64,000 bases of DNA from Bufo bufo. Taxonomy: Eukaryota > Chordata > Amphibia > Anura > Bufonidae. This document shows positions 20,038-31,190 of this stretch, piece after piece (the stretch's first letter is position 1; every line of letters begins with the position of its first letter). Made by a program: the position numbers and the translations under genes. The stretch lies in NCBI RefSeq assembly GCF_905171765.1, contig NC_053390.1:212913359-212977358 (forward strand). The letters run 5' to 3'. The notes below the pieces were generated by a model, which ran no database searches, had not been told where the DNA came from, and worked only from the letters and a program-made list of their open reading frames with translations.

Positions 20038-20784
20038 TAATACAGTGCAGTCGTCCTGTCCTCTTCACAGAAAAGCAACCCCCAAAGCATGATGTTACCA
20101 CCTCCATGCTTCAAAGTAGGGATGGTGTTCTTGGGATGCAACTCATCCTTCTTTTTCCTCCAAACACGACGAGTGAAGTTTAGACCAAAAGTTCTACTTT
20201 GGTCTTATCTGACCACATGACATTCTCCCATGCCTCCTCTGGATCATCCAGATGGTCATTGGCAAACTTCAGACGGGCCTGGACATGTGATGACTTGAGC
20301 AGGGGAACCTTCCGTGCAATGCATGATTTGAAACCATGACGGCGTAGTGTTCTACCGACAGTGACCTTTGAGACTGTGGTCCCAGCTCTCTTCATGTCAT
20401 TGACCAGCTCCTCCCTTGTAGTTCTGGGCTGATTCCTCACCTTTGTTATCAGTGATACCACACGAGGTGAGATCTTGCAGAGTAGAGGTGGACTTTTTAA
20501 AGGCACAGTAACAGATCTTTGAGAGCCAGAATTCTTGCTGTTTCTCAGGTGTTCAAATAATCATGTTCAGCAGTGCAAGACAAATAAATTATATAAAAAA
20601 ATAAATCATACAATGTGATTTCCTGATTTTTTATTTTTTTTATTCTCTCTCTCAGAGTGGGAATGCACCTACAATGTGAATTTCAGACCCCCTCCATGAT
20701 TTCTAAGTGGGAGAGCTTACAAAATAGCAGGGTGTTCAAATACTTCTGATACTCACTGTGTATGTATATGTGTGTATATATCTA

Positions 20785-22398
20785 CAGTGGCGGAAATAAT
20801 TATTTGACCCCTCACTGATTTTGTAAGTTTGTCCAATGACAAAGAAATGAAAAGTCTCAGAACAGTATCATTTCAATGGTAGGTTTATTGTAACAGTGGC
20901 AGATAGCACATCAAAAGGAAAATCGAAAAAATAACTTTAAATAAAAGATAGCAACTGATTTGCATTTCATTGAGTGAAATAAGTATTTGAACCCCTACCA
21001 ACCATTAAGAGTTCTGGCTCCCACAGAGTGGTTAGACACTTCTACTCAATTAGTCACCCTCATTAAGGACACCTGTCTTAACTAGTCACCTGTATAAAAG
21101 ACACCTGTCCACAGAATCAATCAATCAAGCAGACTCCAAACTCTCCAACATGGGAAAGACCAAAGAGCTGTCCAAGGATGTCAGAGACAAAATTGTAGAC
21201 CTGCACAAGGCTGGAATGGGCTACAAAACCATTAGCAAGAAGCTGGGAGAGAAGGTGACAACTGTTGGTGCGATTGTTCGAAAATGGAAGGAGCACAAAA
21301 TGACCATCAATCGACCTCGCTCTGGGGCTCCACGCAAGATCTCACCTCGTGGGGTGTCAATGGTTCTGAGAAAGGTGAAAAAGCATCCTAGAACTACACG
21401 GGAGGAGTTAGTTAATGACCTCAAATTAGCAGGGACCACAGTCACCAAGAAAACCATTGGAAACACATTACACCGCAATGGATTAAAATCCTGCAGGGCT
21501 CGCAAGGTCCCCCTGCTCAGGAAGGCACATGTGCAGGCCCGTCTGAAGTTTGCCAATGAACACCTGAATGATTCAGAGAGTGACTGGGAGAAGGTGCTGT
21601 GGTCTGATGAGACCAAAATAGAGCTCTTTGGCATTAACTCAACTCGCTGTGTTTGGAGGAAGAAAAATGCTGCCTATGACCCCCAAAACACCGTCCCCAC
21701 CGTCAAGCATGGGGGTGGAAACATTTTGCTTTGGGGGTGTTTTTCTGCTAAGGGCACAGGACAACTTATTCGCATAAACGGGAAAATGGACGGAGCCATG
21801 TATCGTGAAATCCTGAGCGACAACCTCCTTCCCTCTGCCAGGAAACTGAAAATGGGTCGTGGATGGGTGTTCCAGCACGACAATGACCCAAAACATACAG
21901 CAAAGGCAACAAAGGAGTGGCTCAAGAAGAAGCACATTAAGGTCATGGAGTGGCCTAGTCAGTCTCCGGACCTTAATCCAATCGAAAACCTATGGAGGGA
22001 GCTCAAGCTCAGAGTTGCACAGAGACAGCCTCGAAACCTTAGGGATTTAGAGATGATCTGCAAAGAGGAGTGGACCAACATTCCTCCTAAAATGTGCGCA
22101 AACTTGGTCATCAATTACAAGAAACGTTTGACCTCTGTGCTTGCAAACAAGGGTTTTTCCACCAAGTATTAAGTCTTTTTTTGTTAGAGGGTTCAAATAC
22201 TTATTTCACTCAATGAAATGCAAATCAGTTGCTATCTTTTATTTAAAGTTATTTTTTCGATTTTCCTTTTGATGTGCTATCTGCCACTGTTACAATAAAC
22301 CTACCATTGAAATGATACTGTTCTGAGACTTTTCATTTCTTTGTCATTGGACAAACTTACAAAATCAGTGAGGGGTCAAATAATTATTTCCGCCACTG
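20785..22398 (+). mobile_element. Complete Tc1 transposon, intact
   Basis: The element is 1614 bp with TA at 20783-20784 and 22399-22400. Inverted repeats of about 211 bp (20785-20995 and 22187-22398) begin CAGTGGCGGAAATAATTATT and look nearly identical. It sits in a TA/TG-rich tract directly beside the older broken Tc1 at 18161-20758. Confidence 0.96.
21150..22172 (+). CDS. Tc1 transposase, intact 340 residues
   Basis: A DDE transposase with full-length Tc1 size. The start at 21150 (ACATGGG) gives [20 protein letters not shown]. Paired helix-turn-helix domains lie at about residues 1-50 and 68-115 around the hinge RPRSGAPRK. The catalytic residues are D153 (WSDETK), D244 (QHDNDPKH) and E279 (SPDLNPIE), spacing DD34E. 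The [11 protein letters not shown] box lies at about 186-196. There are no stops or frameshifts. With near-identical terminal repeats this is a candidate active copy, different in sequence from the one at 1114-2136. Confidence 0.96.
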   Translation: MGKTKELSKDVRDKIVDLHKAGMGYKTISKKLGEKVTTVGAIVRKWKEHKMTINRPRSGAPRKISPRGVSMVLRKVKKHPRTTREELVNDLKLAGTTVTKKTIGNTLHRNGLKSCRARKVPLLRKAHVQARLKFANEHLNDSESDWEKVLWSDETKIELFGINSTRCVWRKKNAAYDPQNTVPTVKHGGGNILLWGCFSAKGTGQLIRINGKMDGAMYREILSDNLLPSARKLKMGRGWVFQHDNDPKHTAKATKEWLKKKHIKVMEWPSQSPDLNPIENLWRELKLRVAQRQPRNLRDLEMICKEEWTNIPPKMCANLVINYKKRLTSVLANKGFSTKY

Positions 22399-22613
22399 TA
22401 TATACACACACATATATACATACATATTGGTCATTCTAGGTGGCACCTATTAGGCCTTTTTGACAGTGTGAAAACAGCAGGATTTTTTTGTTTTGTTTAT
22501 ATAGTTACTGACATGGAAAGTTAAAAAGAACATTGCCAAAAGTTCCTTAAAAATCTGTTTAACATAAAGACATGATTTTAAAAAAGGTCATTTTCTGATG
22601 GTATTTCCTTTAA

Positions 22614-22844
22614 AAGGGGGTTTTCCCAAGGGTCCCAAATCCCAGTACCCTTGCTGATTAGCTGTTTTGAGGAGGTCTACTCACTTGAATTGGCCTGAGC
22701 TGTGCCTAGGCCACGAGACCGACGAATGTCACATCATATAATTCAGCTGACTGGTGGGACTGCTAGCAGCAGACCCCCACCCATCAGATATTGATGACCT
22801 TTCCTAAGGATAGGTCATCAATATAAAAATCTCAGACAACCCTT
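22614..22844. mobile_element. T2/Kolobok-type MITE
   Basis: TTAA at 22610-22613 and 22845-22848. The ends are AAGGGGGTTTTCCCA and CAGACAACCCTT, and the interior is ATTGATGACC...GGTCATCAATAT, shared with the copy at 33789-34384. Confidence 0.8.
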
Positions 22845-22976
22845 TTAACAATACACCAACACATTAAAAGGCATTTCAAACCACGTGAAGCTGACAGTGT
22901 ATTTGACCCATAATATTACCATATTTAACCTTAAATAACCATTTCTTTTCTTGAGTAAATTATATTCTGTACTAAC

Positions 22977-23425
22977 CTTCATATCCTCCAAAAGTGCATG
23001 TGGATTCTCAATTCCATCTGGGACACATTTCTTGTTTTCAGGGAGAGATTCTAGTTTTTCCACAAGAGCTTTTAGACCTTTTAGTTCAAACTCTGTGAGG
23101 TGTGTCCACCTAGAACCTGCCTCTATGGATGGAGATCCTGATGGAGTCTTCGGGAAATCACTGTGGACAATGGACTTTGAGCTTTCCTCTGAGTCATTTG
23201 ACAAGGTTCTTTTAAGGTATTGCATCAAAGTAGTCTTTTGTCTCTTTTCCACTGATTCTTTGCCATCTGCACTATTGGGCGTTAAGGACTCATCACCTGA
23301 TAATTTAGATACTTTGTCTCCATGGTCATCTTTGTCTTCAAGCATATGGGCGTCACCTGACTCTTCCTCCATTTCTAACCAAGAATCTGAGGATAAGCTG
23401 TCTGTACTGTGTTTCCTTTCTGAAT
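22977..23425 (-). CDS. kdm2a: KDM2A coding exon, acidic Ser-rich linker and pre-CXXC segment
   Basis: This 449-bp exon encodes two bases of a split Asp codon plus 149 codons. The first half is an acidic, serine-rich low-complexity linker (SSDSWLEMEEES, then LKRTLSNDSEES and PKTPSGSP). The second half is the conserved KDM2 segment with WTHLTEFELKGLKALVEKLE and KKCVPDGIENP, ending LLEDMK. These motifs fit KDM2A rather than KDM2B, whose equivalent segment differs. The acceptor is TTTGTATATCCTAG before 23425 and the donor GTTAGT follows 22977. It exits in phase 0 into the 87-bp exon at 6147, across a 16.8-kb intron full of transposons. Confidence 0.95.
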
Positions 23426-23512
23426 CTAGGATATACAAATTAGAAATGTATTCTTATACTTATGGCTTATTGCAGTACATTTTACTTTCAGATTACATTA
23501 ACATTTCTTAAA

Positions 23513-24163
23513 GGGCATATGTCGGCTCTGAAACCTCCCCCAAGCTAGAGTAGTCTGGTTATGTAATTTTTACCCTCAATCACTTGCAATCAGACGCTGT
23601 GTCCCAACAAACCAGCAGTAAAATGCATTGAGAGGACTCCTGTGCGCACATAATGGAGAGGACTTAAAGAGTCCTCTCAGTGCATTTTACTGCTGGCTTG
23701 TGGGAGCACAGCATCGAAACATAAGCGAGTATGAAATCGAACATTACATAACCAGACTCCGCATCACTTACAATATATCCCGCTCAGGGTACTTTCACAC
23801 TAGCATTTTTCTTTTCCGGCATTGAGTTCCATCACAGGGGCTCTATACCAAAAACTGTTTTATCCTAGTGCATTCTGAATGGAAAGCAATCCATTCAAGA
23901 TGCATCAGTTCAGTCCCTCTTACGTTTTTTGGCCGGAGAAAATAGTTCTCTCTCCGGCCAAAAATCCTGAACACTTGCCGGAATGCCGGATCCAGCATTA
24001 ATTTCCATTGAAATTTATTAGTGCATTAAAATTGCTGCATTGACAGATCCGTTCTTCCGGTCCGCGCAAGCGCAGACCTTTAACTCTGTGACAAAAAATA
24101 ATTACCGGATCAGTTTTTCTGGATGACACCGGAGAGACGGATTTTGGAGCTGACAGATTCCCT
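23513..24163. mobile_element. T2/Kolobok-type MITE with nested insertion
   Basis: Left end TTAA then AGGGCATATGTCGGCTCTG; right end GAGCTGACAGATTCCCTTTAA. The left part holds a hairpin around AGAGGACTTAAAGAGTCCTCT. It is interrupted by a Harbinger-like copy from 23787. Confidence 0.7.
23787..24140. mobile_element. Harbinger-like MITE, right end worn
   Basis: Starts GGGTACTTTCACACTAGC and carries CCGGCATTGAGTTCC, CATTCTGAATGGA and GGCCGGAGAAAAT blocks shared with 26442-27198 and 33067-33532. Confidence 0.65.
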
Positions 24164-24167
24164 TTAA

Positions 24168-24655
24168 CCAGCTGCAGACCGTCCATAGACTATATAGGTC
24201 TAGACAGTCTGCATTTAACTCTGCAAAGACGTTTCTGAACATCCTTGCAGTGTTAGCAGCTGCAGAAACCGGGAGCCCACTGTCATTGACAGCCAGGCTC
24301 CCCATAGAGAAGGCCTTCTATTTCTGCCTTCTCTAGTGCTGTGGATACAGATCAGGAAGCGACAATGTCACTTCCTGTTCCAGTCCTAGCCACAGTTACA
24401 GGGAAAAAAAATAATTGTTTCCACAGGTCTTGTATGACCTTATGGGGGGGTCATAAGGTGTAAAAAAAAAAAAAATACCTCACCACTAGCCCACACTGCA
24501 ACTTCCAGCCCCAGCGACTGTAACCCATACGGCATATCCCCATATCAAAACAAATGTAATGAAAGGGGCTCATAATTTGATAAGGCATTTTATTTGCACT
24601 TGTGGCAAAAGAAAAAATAAATAAAGAAATTTAAAAAAAAATATTAAAAAGGGGA
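24168..24655. mobile_element. Fragment of the TTAACC element family
   Basis: Starts TTAACCAGCTGCAGACCGTC next to the T2 end, with GC-rich hairpins and then an A-rich tail. It is similar in plan to 37804-38875. Confidence 0.45.
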
Positions 24656-24664
24656 TCTGCTCAA

Positions 24665-25820
24665 AAGGGACCCGTCACCTAGAAAACGCATATTAAACAG
24701 ACAGCAGTACCTTATTGCAGTCTGTAGCATGATTATAAAGGTGTATGTGTCTTTTCTGTACAATGCGTCTGCAAAAGTCTGACTATTAAATCAACTGGCC
24801 ACGCTAGTCTCGCCTTAAAGGGATTCTGTCACCTTGTTTTCGGTTATAGAGCTGCGGACATGCATGGCTAGATCGGCGTTAGAATGTCCGCAAATTACCT
24901 GCCCCATAGCGCTGTGTCCTTTTATTTTGTTTAAAAAATGATTTTAGAGATAAGTAAATGAGCCTTGTAAGGTGCCCAAGGGGCTGCACTAACCTTCCTG
25001 GTGCCCAGCCACGCCCCCCTGTGAAGGAGCCCAGCACCGCCTGCGTCCTCCGAATCTCCTCCTTTCATCAACTATAGATTGCCGTAATCTCGCGATGCGC
25101 AGTGTCGGTATAGTGTTCCTTCCCTGTGCTGGCATTAGCCTCAGGGAAGGAACTGCGCATGCGTGAGCTCGCTCATCGCCAGATTATGGCAATCTAACTG
25201 TGACGAAAGGAGGAGATTCAGAGGACATAGGCGGTGCTGGGCTCCTTACCAGGGGAGCGTGGCTGGGCACCAGGAAGGTTCGTACAGCCCCTTGGGCACC
25301 TTACCAGGGGCATTTACATATCTCTATATCATTTTTAAACAAAATAAAAGGACACAGCGCTATAGGACCGGTATATTGCGGACATGATAGCGGCAATCTA
25401 GCCATGCATGTCCGCAGCTCTATAACCGAAAACGAGGTGACAGAATCCCTTTAAGTCAAATGTGCCTTGCTCTCTTTCCCGCCCCTCAACGCTCGATTGA
25501 TAGGATGTCCAATTCCTTCACTGCCGGGCGCTTGAACGTAGTCTCGTAGGCACCGCACATGCACAAGACTACATTTGAACGCCCAGTAGTGAAGGAATTG
25601 GAAATCCTATTAATCGAACGCTGAGTGGCGTGAAAGGGGGCAGGGCGCGCTTGACTTCAAGACTATTATTTACATAGCGCGGCCAGTTAAATAAAAGTAT
25701 TTTTTCAGACTTTTGGTGCATTGTATAGAAAAAAATACAGACAACTTTATAATCATGCTACAGACTGCAATAAGGTACTGTTGGCAGTTTAATATGCATT
25801 TTCTAGATAACAGGTTCCCT
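24665..25820. mobile_element. T2/Kolobok-type MITE, outer copy
   Basis: Left end AAGGGACCCGTCACCTAG, right end CAGGTTCCC then TTAA at 25821-25824. The arms contain AAAACGCATATTAAAC and GTTTAATATGCATTTT. It is split by the inner T2 at 24819-25450. Confidence 0.8.
24819..25450. mobile_element. T2/Kolobok-type MITE, inner copy
   Basis: TTAA at 24815-24818 and 25451-25454. The inverted ends are AGGGATTCTGTCACCTTGTT and AACGAGGTGACAGAATCCCT, with long arms around about 25125. Confidence 0.92.
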
Positions 25821-25824
25821 TTAA

Positions 25825-26148
25825 GGCCTCTTTCACACGTCCGTATGCCCTCCGAGATATACGGTCCATGAGCGGGCCATATGTCCCGGAGCGGCATTGA
25901 TCGTGTGCACGGGAGTACACAGCATCATAGATTAAAATGATGCGGTGCACTTCGGGCCTCCCGCGGAACTATTGTCCCGCACTCATAAGATCATATGAGT
26001 TCTGGACAATTGTCCTGCGGGCGGCCCAATGTCAACAGCCTCATTGTAATATATGATGCGGTGTGCTCACGATCAATGCCGTTCCTGGACATATGGCCCG
26101 CTCACAGACTGTATATCTCGGAGGGCATACGGTCGTGTGCAAGAGGCC
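25825..26148. mobile_element. Harbinger-like MITE between two T2 elements
   Basis: TAA at 25822-25824 and 26149-26151. The ends are GGCCTCTTTCACACGTCCG and GGTCGTGTGCAAGAGGCC. It landed in the TTAA shared by the T2 on its left and the T2 on its right. Confidence 0.93.
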
Positions 26149-26151
26149 TAA

Positions 26152-27225
26152 AGGGAATCTCTCACCAGTTTTATGGTGTCCTAACTAAGGTCAACATAAA
26201 CTAGTGACAGGTCTCCTCAGCAAAATGCTGGGTCACTTTCTTTAATTGACCCAGTCATTTTGCCAAAATCTTGTACTGAACAGCTCCAGCACATGCCAAT
26301 GAGTCTCCATATTCATGAGCTCATGGCTCTCCCCGCCCACCTGCTGCAGATTCATATGGAAATAAATCATCAGAGGCAGGGGGCGGGGAGAGCCATGAGC
26401 TCATGAATATGAGGACTCATTGGCATGTGATAGAGTTGTTAGGCCTCTTTCACACTTGCGTTGTCCGGATCCGGCGTGTACTCCACTTGCCGGAATTACA
26501 CTCCGGATCCGGAAAAACGCAAGTGTACTGAAAGCATTTGAAGACGGAACCGTCTTCAAAATGCGTTCAGTGTTACTATGGCACCCAGGACGCTATTAAA
26601 GTCCTGGTTGCCATAGTAGGAGCGGGGAGCGGGGGAGCAGTATACTTGCAGTCCGTGCGGCTCCCGGGGCACTCCAGAATGACGTCAGAGCACCCCATGC
26701 GCATGGATGACGTGTCCATGCGATCACGTGTTCCATGCGCTTGGGGCGCCCTAATATCACTTTGGAGTGCCCGGGGAACTGCACGGACGGTAAGTATGCT
26801 GCTCCCCCGCTCCCCGCTACACTTTACCATGGCTGCCAGGACTTTAGCGTCCCGGCAGCCATGGTAACCACTCTGAAAAAGCTAAATGTCGGCTCCGGCA
26901 ATGCGCCGAAACGACGTTTAGCTTAAGGCCGGATCCGGATCAATGCCTTTCAATGGGCATTAATTCCGGATCCGGCCTTGCGGCAAGTGTTCCGGATTTT
27001 TGGCCAGAGCAAAAAGCGCAGCATGCTGCGGTATTTTCTCCGGCCAAAAAACGTTCCGTTCCGGAACTGAAGACATCCTGAACGGATTTCTCTCCATTCA
27101 GAATGCATTAGGATAATCCTGATCAGGATTCTTCCGGCATAGAGCCCCGACGACGGAACTCTATGCCGGAAGACAAGAACGCAAGTGTGAAAGAGCCCTT
27201 AGGAGAGCAGCAGAAAACTGGTGAC
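26152..27225. mobile_element. T2/Kolobok-type MITE, interrupted, right end worn
   Basis: Starts AGGGAATCTCTCACCAGTT. A large hairpin pairs ATTCATGAGCTCATGGCTCT with its complement (26320-26415). The right part GAAAACTGGTGACCACC follows the nested Harbinger-like element. Confidence 0.75.
26442..27198. mobile_element. Harbinger-like MITE, 757 bp
   Basis: TTA at 26439-26441 and 27199-27201. The ends are GGCCTCTTTCACACTTGCG and CGCAAGTGTGAAAGAGCCC. The interior is palindromic, with CCATGGTAACC and GCTCCCGGGGCACTCC blocks. The copy at 35246-35998 is its reverse complement. Confidence 0.93.
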
Positions 27226-28045
27226 CACCCTAGACCATTTCTAACAGTTTATATGGCACTGTAGCTCTGCTATAGACCTTTTTTACTACACCTCTATGTC
27301 CAGAAGAATGCTCACTATCCCCCCCCCAAAAAAAAACCCCCCCACAAGTTTCTCTAAATATGCTAATTAGGTTAAAAAGAGCCCAAAGGGGCTGTACTTA
27401 ACTGTGCTGGAGCCCAGTCCTGCCCATCAGCAGTAAGTCCTACTCCTCCTCTTCTTCTCTCCACCTCCAAGGTCCAAATCTCTGCGCAGGCTGCTGGCGC
27501 ATGTGCAGTTCACTTAATGAAGCAGCTGCCAGCAGACCGCGTAGGCACACACTTCCTTTCTGTATCACACAGCCTGCACGACATCTGGAGCGGCTGAATG
27601 ATGACGTTGCAACAGCTTGGAGGTGGAGAGAAGGGGAGGAGCAGGGCTCACTGCTGATGGGCACGGCTTGGCCCCAGCAAGGTTTAAAGGGCTTCTCTCA
27701 CCAGAATCATTGTAGTTATACAGGCTGACCTGTGACATGTAGGCAAGTCAACATAAGCCAGCAGTCTGGGTTCCATTCCCATCTGTGGCTTTATTTCTGA
27801 GAAACCTGAACTTTTAAAATATGTTAATGAGCCTCTAGAAGGAACGGGGCCATTGCCGTTACTTCTAGAAGCTCTGTTCTTCCTGCTGCTGCAGCGCCCC
27901 CTGCATTGAAAGGGTAAGGCAGGGTCCTCATTCCCGGCCTGACTTCTAGTCTCACACTTTTGCTGTGCACTTCAGTACCAGGCGCAGTACAGGAGAGGGG
28001 CTTGTTTTCTGCAGGACAAGTTGTACTTTCTAATGCCACCATTTA
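27226..28045. mobile_element. Degraded T2-type palindromes
   Basis: 27240-27680 folds imperfectly (CTTCTTCTCTCCACCTCCAA with TTGGAGGTGGAGAGAAG). At 27685 a new T2 left end begins (TTTAAAGGGCTTCTCTCACC) and carries TGAGCCTCTAGAAG, like 4327-4816. No right terminus found. Confidence 0.5.
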
Positions 28046-28375
28046 ATATGTCATACAATGTAGTGGGAAGCAGAAAAAAAAAATCCAAATGCGGTGGAAC
28101 TGGGTAAAAAAAAATGCAATTCCGCCAAAGTTTTACGGGTTTTGTCCCTACGGTGTTCCCTATATGGCAACACTGACTAGTGCCTTTCATTCTCTGGGTC
28201 AGTAAGATTACAACGTTACCACATATCTGTATCAACATTATTGCCGGTTGCAGACATTTGCCGCGGGCATCTGCTGTTTGAAACAGCAGAGACCCACCGG
28301 CTATGGCGCCCGCCATGTTTAAAGACCCTCCCAGCGCGTACATGTATGGCGCTGGAAGCCTAAATGTTCATGTAA
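28046..28375. mobile_element. Fragment of the TTAACC element family
   Basis: A-rich stretch with TTTGTCCCTACGGTG, then GC-rich hairpins such as GCTGTTTGAAACAGC and ATGGCGCCCGCCAT. It is the inverted layout of 37804-38875. Confidence 0.4.
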
Positions 28376-28686
28376 ATTTATGACATAACAAGTACACCGT
28401 TTAGATTGGTGTTTGTGTCGGTCTCACTGTATCCACAGTTATGGTCAGCTGAAATATTGCATAAGACATTTTTCTTTATCAGGTCACATTACAGCCCAGT
28501 CTGTATGCAGCCGCACTCTCATACAGGGATAGCTGTCAATCACTAATAGGACCGCCCACATGACTCCTAAACCTAAATTGAACAGGAGTTTCAATAAATA
28601 CGTTGGAGCAGGAGGAGCTGAGCTTTGTTATATCACATACTGCCTATAGGCTGCACTGCATTTTCATGGTTACAGGTCCCCTTTAA
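28376..28686. mobile_element. T2-type right half
   Basis: Ends GGTTACAGGTCCCCTTTAA just before the KDM2A donor at 28728. The left end is unclear. Confidence 0.45.
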
Positions 28687-28728
28687 GTACAAAAACAATT
28701 ATCACATTGCAATAAGCACTGCACTTAC

Positions 28729-28855
28729 CAAATAGCATTGACTCCTTTTGAAATTCTTTGCTAAGGTGACAGCGCTTTGTTAAGGTGCAGACATATCTCT
28801 CCAAGACATACCAGCACATCTCATAATAGAAGGGATAACGGAACTTTGCATGCAC
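28729..28855 (-). CDS. kdm2a: KDM2A coding exon, C-terminal end of JmjC region
   Basis: The exon is 127 bp and encodes 42 residues beginning [20 protein letters not shown] and ending KESMLF, plus one base. This is the conserved helical segment directly after the JmjC core in KDM2 proteins. The acceptor is a pyrimidine tract ending CCCCCCGAAG before 28855, and the donor is a strong GTAAGTGC after 28729. The leftover G joins AT of the next exon (23425) to encode Asp, so the phases agree. A 449-bp foldback MITE starts only about 30 bp upstream of the acceptor in gene orientation, where the branch point would be expected. Confidence 0.94.
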
Positions 28856-28887
28856 CTTCGGGGGGAAAAAGAAAAGATCACAAGTAA

Positions 28888-29336
28888 GGGTGGGTTCACA
28901 CTAGCGTTAGGGATTCAGTTATGGTTTTCCGTTATAACTGAAAATAACGGAATCCATACAAGGGAAGGACGGATCCGTTCTTCTGCTCACAGACTTATCC
29001 GTATCATGACAGAATGCAAAACGGAAGCCTTTAAAAGACATTCTGTTTGCTTTCCGTCCTAATAGAAGTCTATGGGAATCAAAACGGATCAGTCTGGGTC
29101 CCGTTATGCAAGACGGAAAACAAAGTCCTGTCGACAGTCTTGCATAACGGGACCCAGTCTTGCATAACGGAACCCAGACGGATCCGTTATGCTTTCCCAT
29201 AGACTTCTATTATGACGGAAAGCAAACGGAATGCCTTTTAAAGGCTTCCGTTTTACATTCTGTCTGGGCATTCCGTTATAACCATGTTATAACAGAAAGC
29301 CATAATGGAATCCCTAACGCTAGTGTCAACCCACCC
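28888..29336. mobile_element. Harbinger-like foldback close to a splice acceptor
   Basis: TAA at 28885-28887 and 29337-29339. The ends are GGGTGGGTTCACACTAGCG and CGCTAGTGTCAACCCACCC. The arms contain TTCCGTTATAAC and GACGGATCCGTT. It ends about 30 bp from the acceptor of the exon at 28729-28855. Confidence 0.9.
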
Positions 29337-29339
29337 TAA

Positions 29340-29941
29340 CACATAAACCTCACCACATATAGCCATCTTTACAACCACCACCTATCTCAGGCTGACTTTT
29401 TCCTTTACTAGTATGTAAAGTACAAAAGGCATGAGACAGGTGGGAAATCTGCACAGTGCTTTATTGGCCCTGACTTGACTGGATGGGTTGCAAAGTGTGG
29501 TATATATGCTGCCTTCCTGCAGCCCCCAGAAAAATCTGCACTGCCGAGAGTGCAACACCATGCCGATTCACTGACAGCATGCAAGCAGACAGCAAATATC
29601 TTGCACTATGCTGCCCCAGCTGCAGTTTTCAACAATGCCAGAAGATACACTCCACAAAGCATATTCGATGCGCACCTCCCTTCTAATAGCCTTTTCCACC
29701 ATTACAAAACCCGTAATGCTAGGGCTATATAACAAAGTCCCTGTAAATAGCTTTCAACTATCACAACATTTTCAGCCATGTGGGAACTCCAGCAAGAGTT
29801 ACACTGCAGCAATAACTGCAGCAGAAGCATTCACCATCTATCCATAAACGGCACAGGCTAGGAGGAAAGGTGGGGGTGGGGAGACCACATACCGGCTGAG
29901 CACAACCACTGAGGATACGGCACAAAAGAACGTTAAGACTT
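29340..29941. other. Unassigned KDM2A intron sequence
   Basis: No repeat terminus or coding exon recognised. Confidence 0.3.
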
Positions 29942-30240
29942 TGGCCCAGATTTACTAATGTGTCTGCGCCAAAAATCAGTCTAAAACGTGGCACAATTTG
30001 GAGCATCTAGCACTTGTTTCCAACATGCTCAGCAAAAGGGCGGAGCTTCTCTGGAAAGGGGAGGGGCCCAAGATGCTCCATTTTGCACAATTCTGGATTA
30101 AAGTAAGTCAAGCAATAGTCAGCATACAGGCAAAGTGTCTATCCCTGCTCCAGATTTCTCATCCCGAGCCTCGTGATAAATCTGGTGAAGTTCTAGACAA
30201 CCGGTCTAAGCTTATACCATCTATAGGGTAAATCTGGGCC
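29942..30240. mobile_element. MITE of the GGCCCAGATTTACTAA type
   Basis: Inverted ends GGCCCAGATTTACTAATG and AGGGTAAATCTGGGCC with a short interior. A related copy is at 14780-15425. Confidence 0.65.
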
Positions 30241-30821
30241 TCTTTGTTTAATAGCCTTCTTTATGAATAAGGACGCCTTCTTCACACGCAGCAGATTTTT
30301 GTTGCAGAATTCTCCAGGCCTGAAAATCAGTTCCATTCATCTGAATGGGATGGCAAATACATGGATTTCTCCCTAAGAGAGCTTACTAAAAAGACAGTCC
30401 AGGGAGGCATAGTCTCATGACAGGGCTGTAAATGTGAGAGTACGTACGTGGAGTACGGATCACCCTGCAGCCGTACGGAGCACCCTAGCCTGGAGCCTGC
30501 TCGCTCTGTTAGACCCTGCACCATGCAAGGCTTTAGCAGAGATGAACGAGCGCAGGGCAGAAGTTCAGCACAGCATAGCGCTCCTCTGCCTGTGCCCATC
30601 CTGCTATAGCCTGGCATAGCATATCTGTGCCAGGCATCAGGAGAGCAGCCCTGCTACAGGCAGCAGTAGCAATATGCTATATGGAGTGTATGACAATACG
30701 GACTGCAAAGTGCTATAACTCACCCGCATGGAAAACAAAAATAATGTACATTAGAAATGATTATTTTAGGGCATTTAAAGTAGGTTTTAATCTATTTATG
30801 TTCGGATACACTTCAAGCTTA
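30241..30821. other. Unassigned, with a Harbinger-like scrap
   Basis: 30270-30380 (CCTTCTTCACACGCAGCAG, then ATTCATCTGAATGGGATGG) resembles a Harbinger-like left end. The remainder, including GC-rich 30440-30650, is not recognised. Confidence 0.3.
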
Positions 30822-31190
30822 TTGAAGAGGACCGATCACCTCTCCTGACAGGTCTGTTTTCATAATGACTTGCATTCCTCTTGTAAAAATTCTGGAGCCT
30901 CTATTCTTACCACTCTATGCTATTCCTCTATTATTCCTGCTAGATATTATGGGGTCCAGATGGGTGTTAGCAGTTGGGGTACTTGGCAGAACAGTTTCAG
31001 ACTGGGCACGGACACCACCCCAACTGGTAACACCCATTTGGACCATCATTGCAAACTGGTAGGAATTCATCCATAACTTGTAGCAGGAATAACAAAGGAA
31101 TGGCACATAAGAGTCATAAGAATAGATGCTCAGAAATTGTTATTACAAGGGGAATGCAAGTAGTTACTAACACAGACATGTCAGGAGAGG
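30822..31190. mobile_element. Degraded T2-type palindrome
   Basis: GAGGACCGATCACCTCTCCT on the left and AGGAGAGGCT on the right. The arms pair CTTGCATTCCTCTTGTAA with TTACAAGGGGAATGCAAG and TTGGGGTACTTGGC blocks near the centre. Confidence 0.6.

Larger units (their letters stand above)
18345..20506 (-). pseudogene. Tc1 transposase remnant, split and N-terminally deleted
   Basis: The minus-strand coding runs from 20506 down to about 20160 with [23 protein letters not shown] and a region ending [14 protein letters not shown] (D of WSD present). It stops being collinear before the nested MITEs and resumes from about 18755 down to 18400 with [14 protein letters not shown] and [11 protein letters not shown]. 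The first 60 or so residues are missing, the glutamate of NPIE is now Lys, and there are frame breaks. It is related to the intact transposase at 21150-22172. It cannot be active. Confidence 0.88.
18161..20758 (-). mobile_element. Tc1 element broken by nested MITEs
   Basis: The inverted ends CAGTGAGGAACAGAAGTATT (left) and its degraded complement (right, ending CTCACTG at 20758) lie in TA-rich DNA. The transposase is in minus orientation. A T2 MITE (18760-19563) and a Harbinger-like MITE (19568-20037) are inserted inside it. Confidence 0.92.

Noticed and set aside
26905..26925. CCGAAACGACG as a fourth hammerhead core
   Set aside because: There is no TGANGA block upstream at the proper distance, and the sequence is a regular part of the MITE at 26442-27198.
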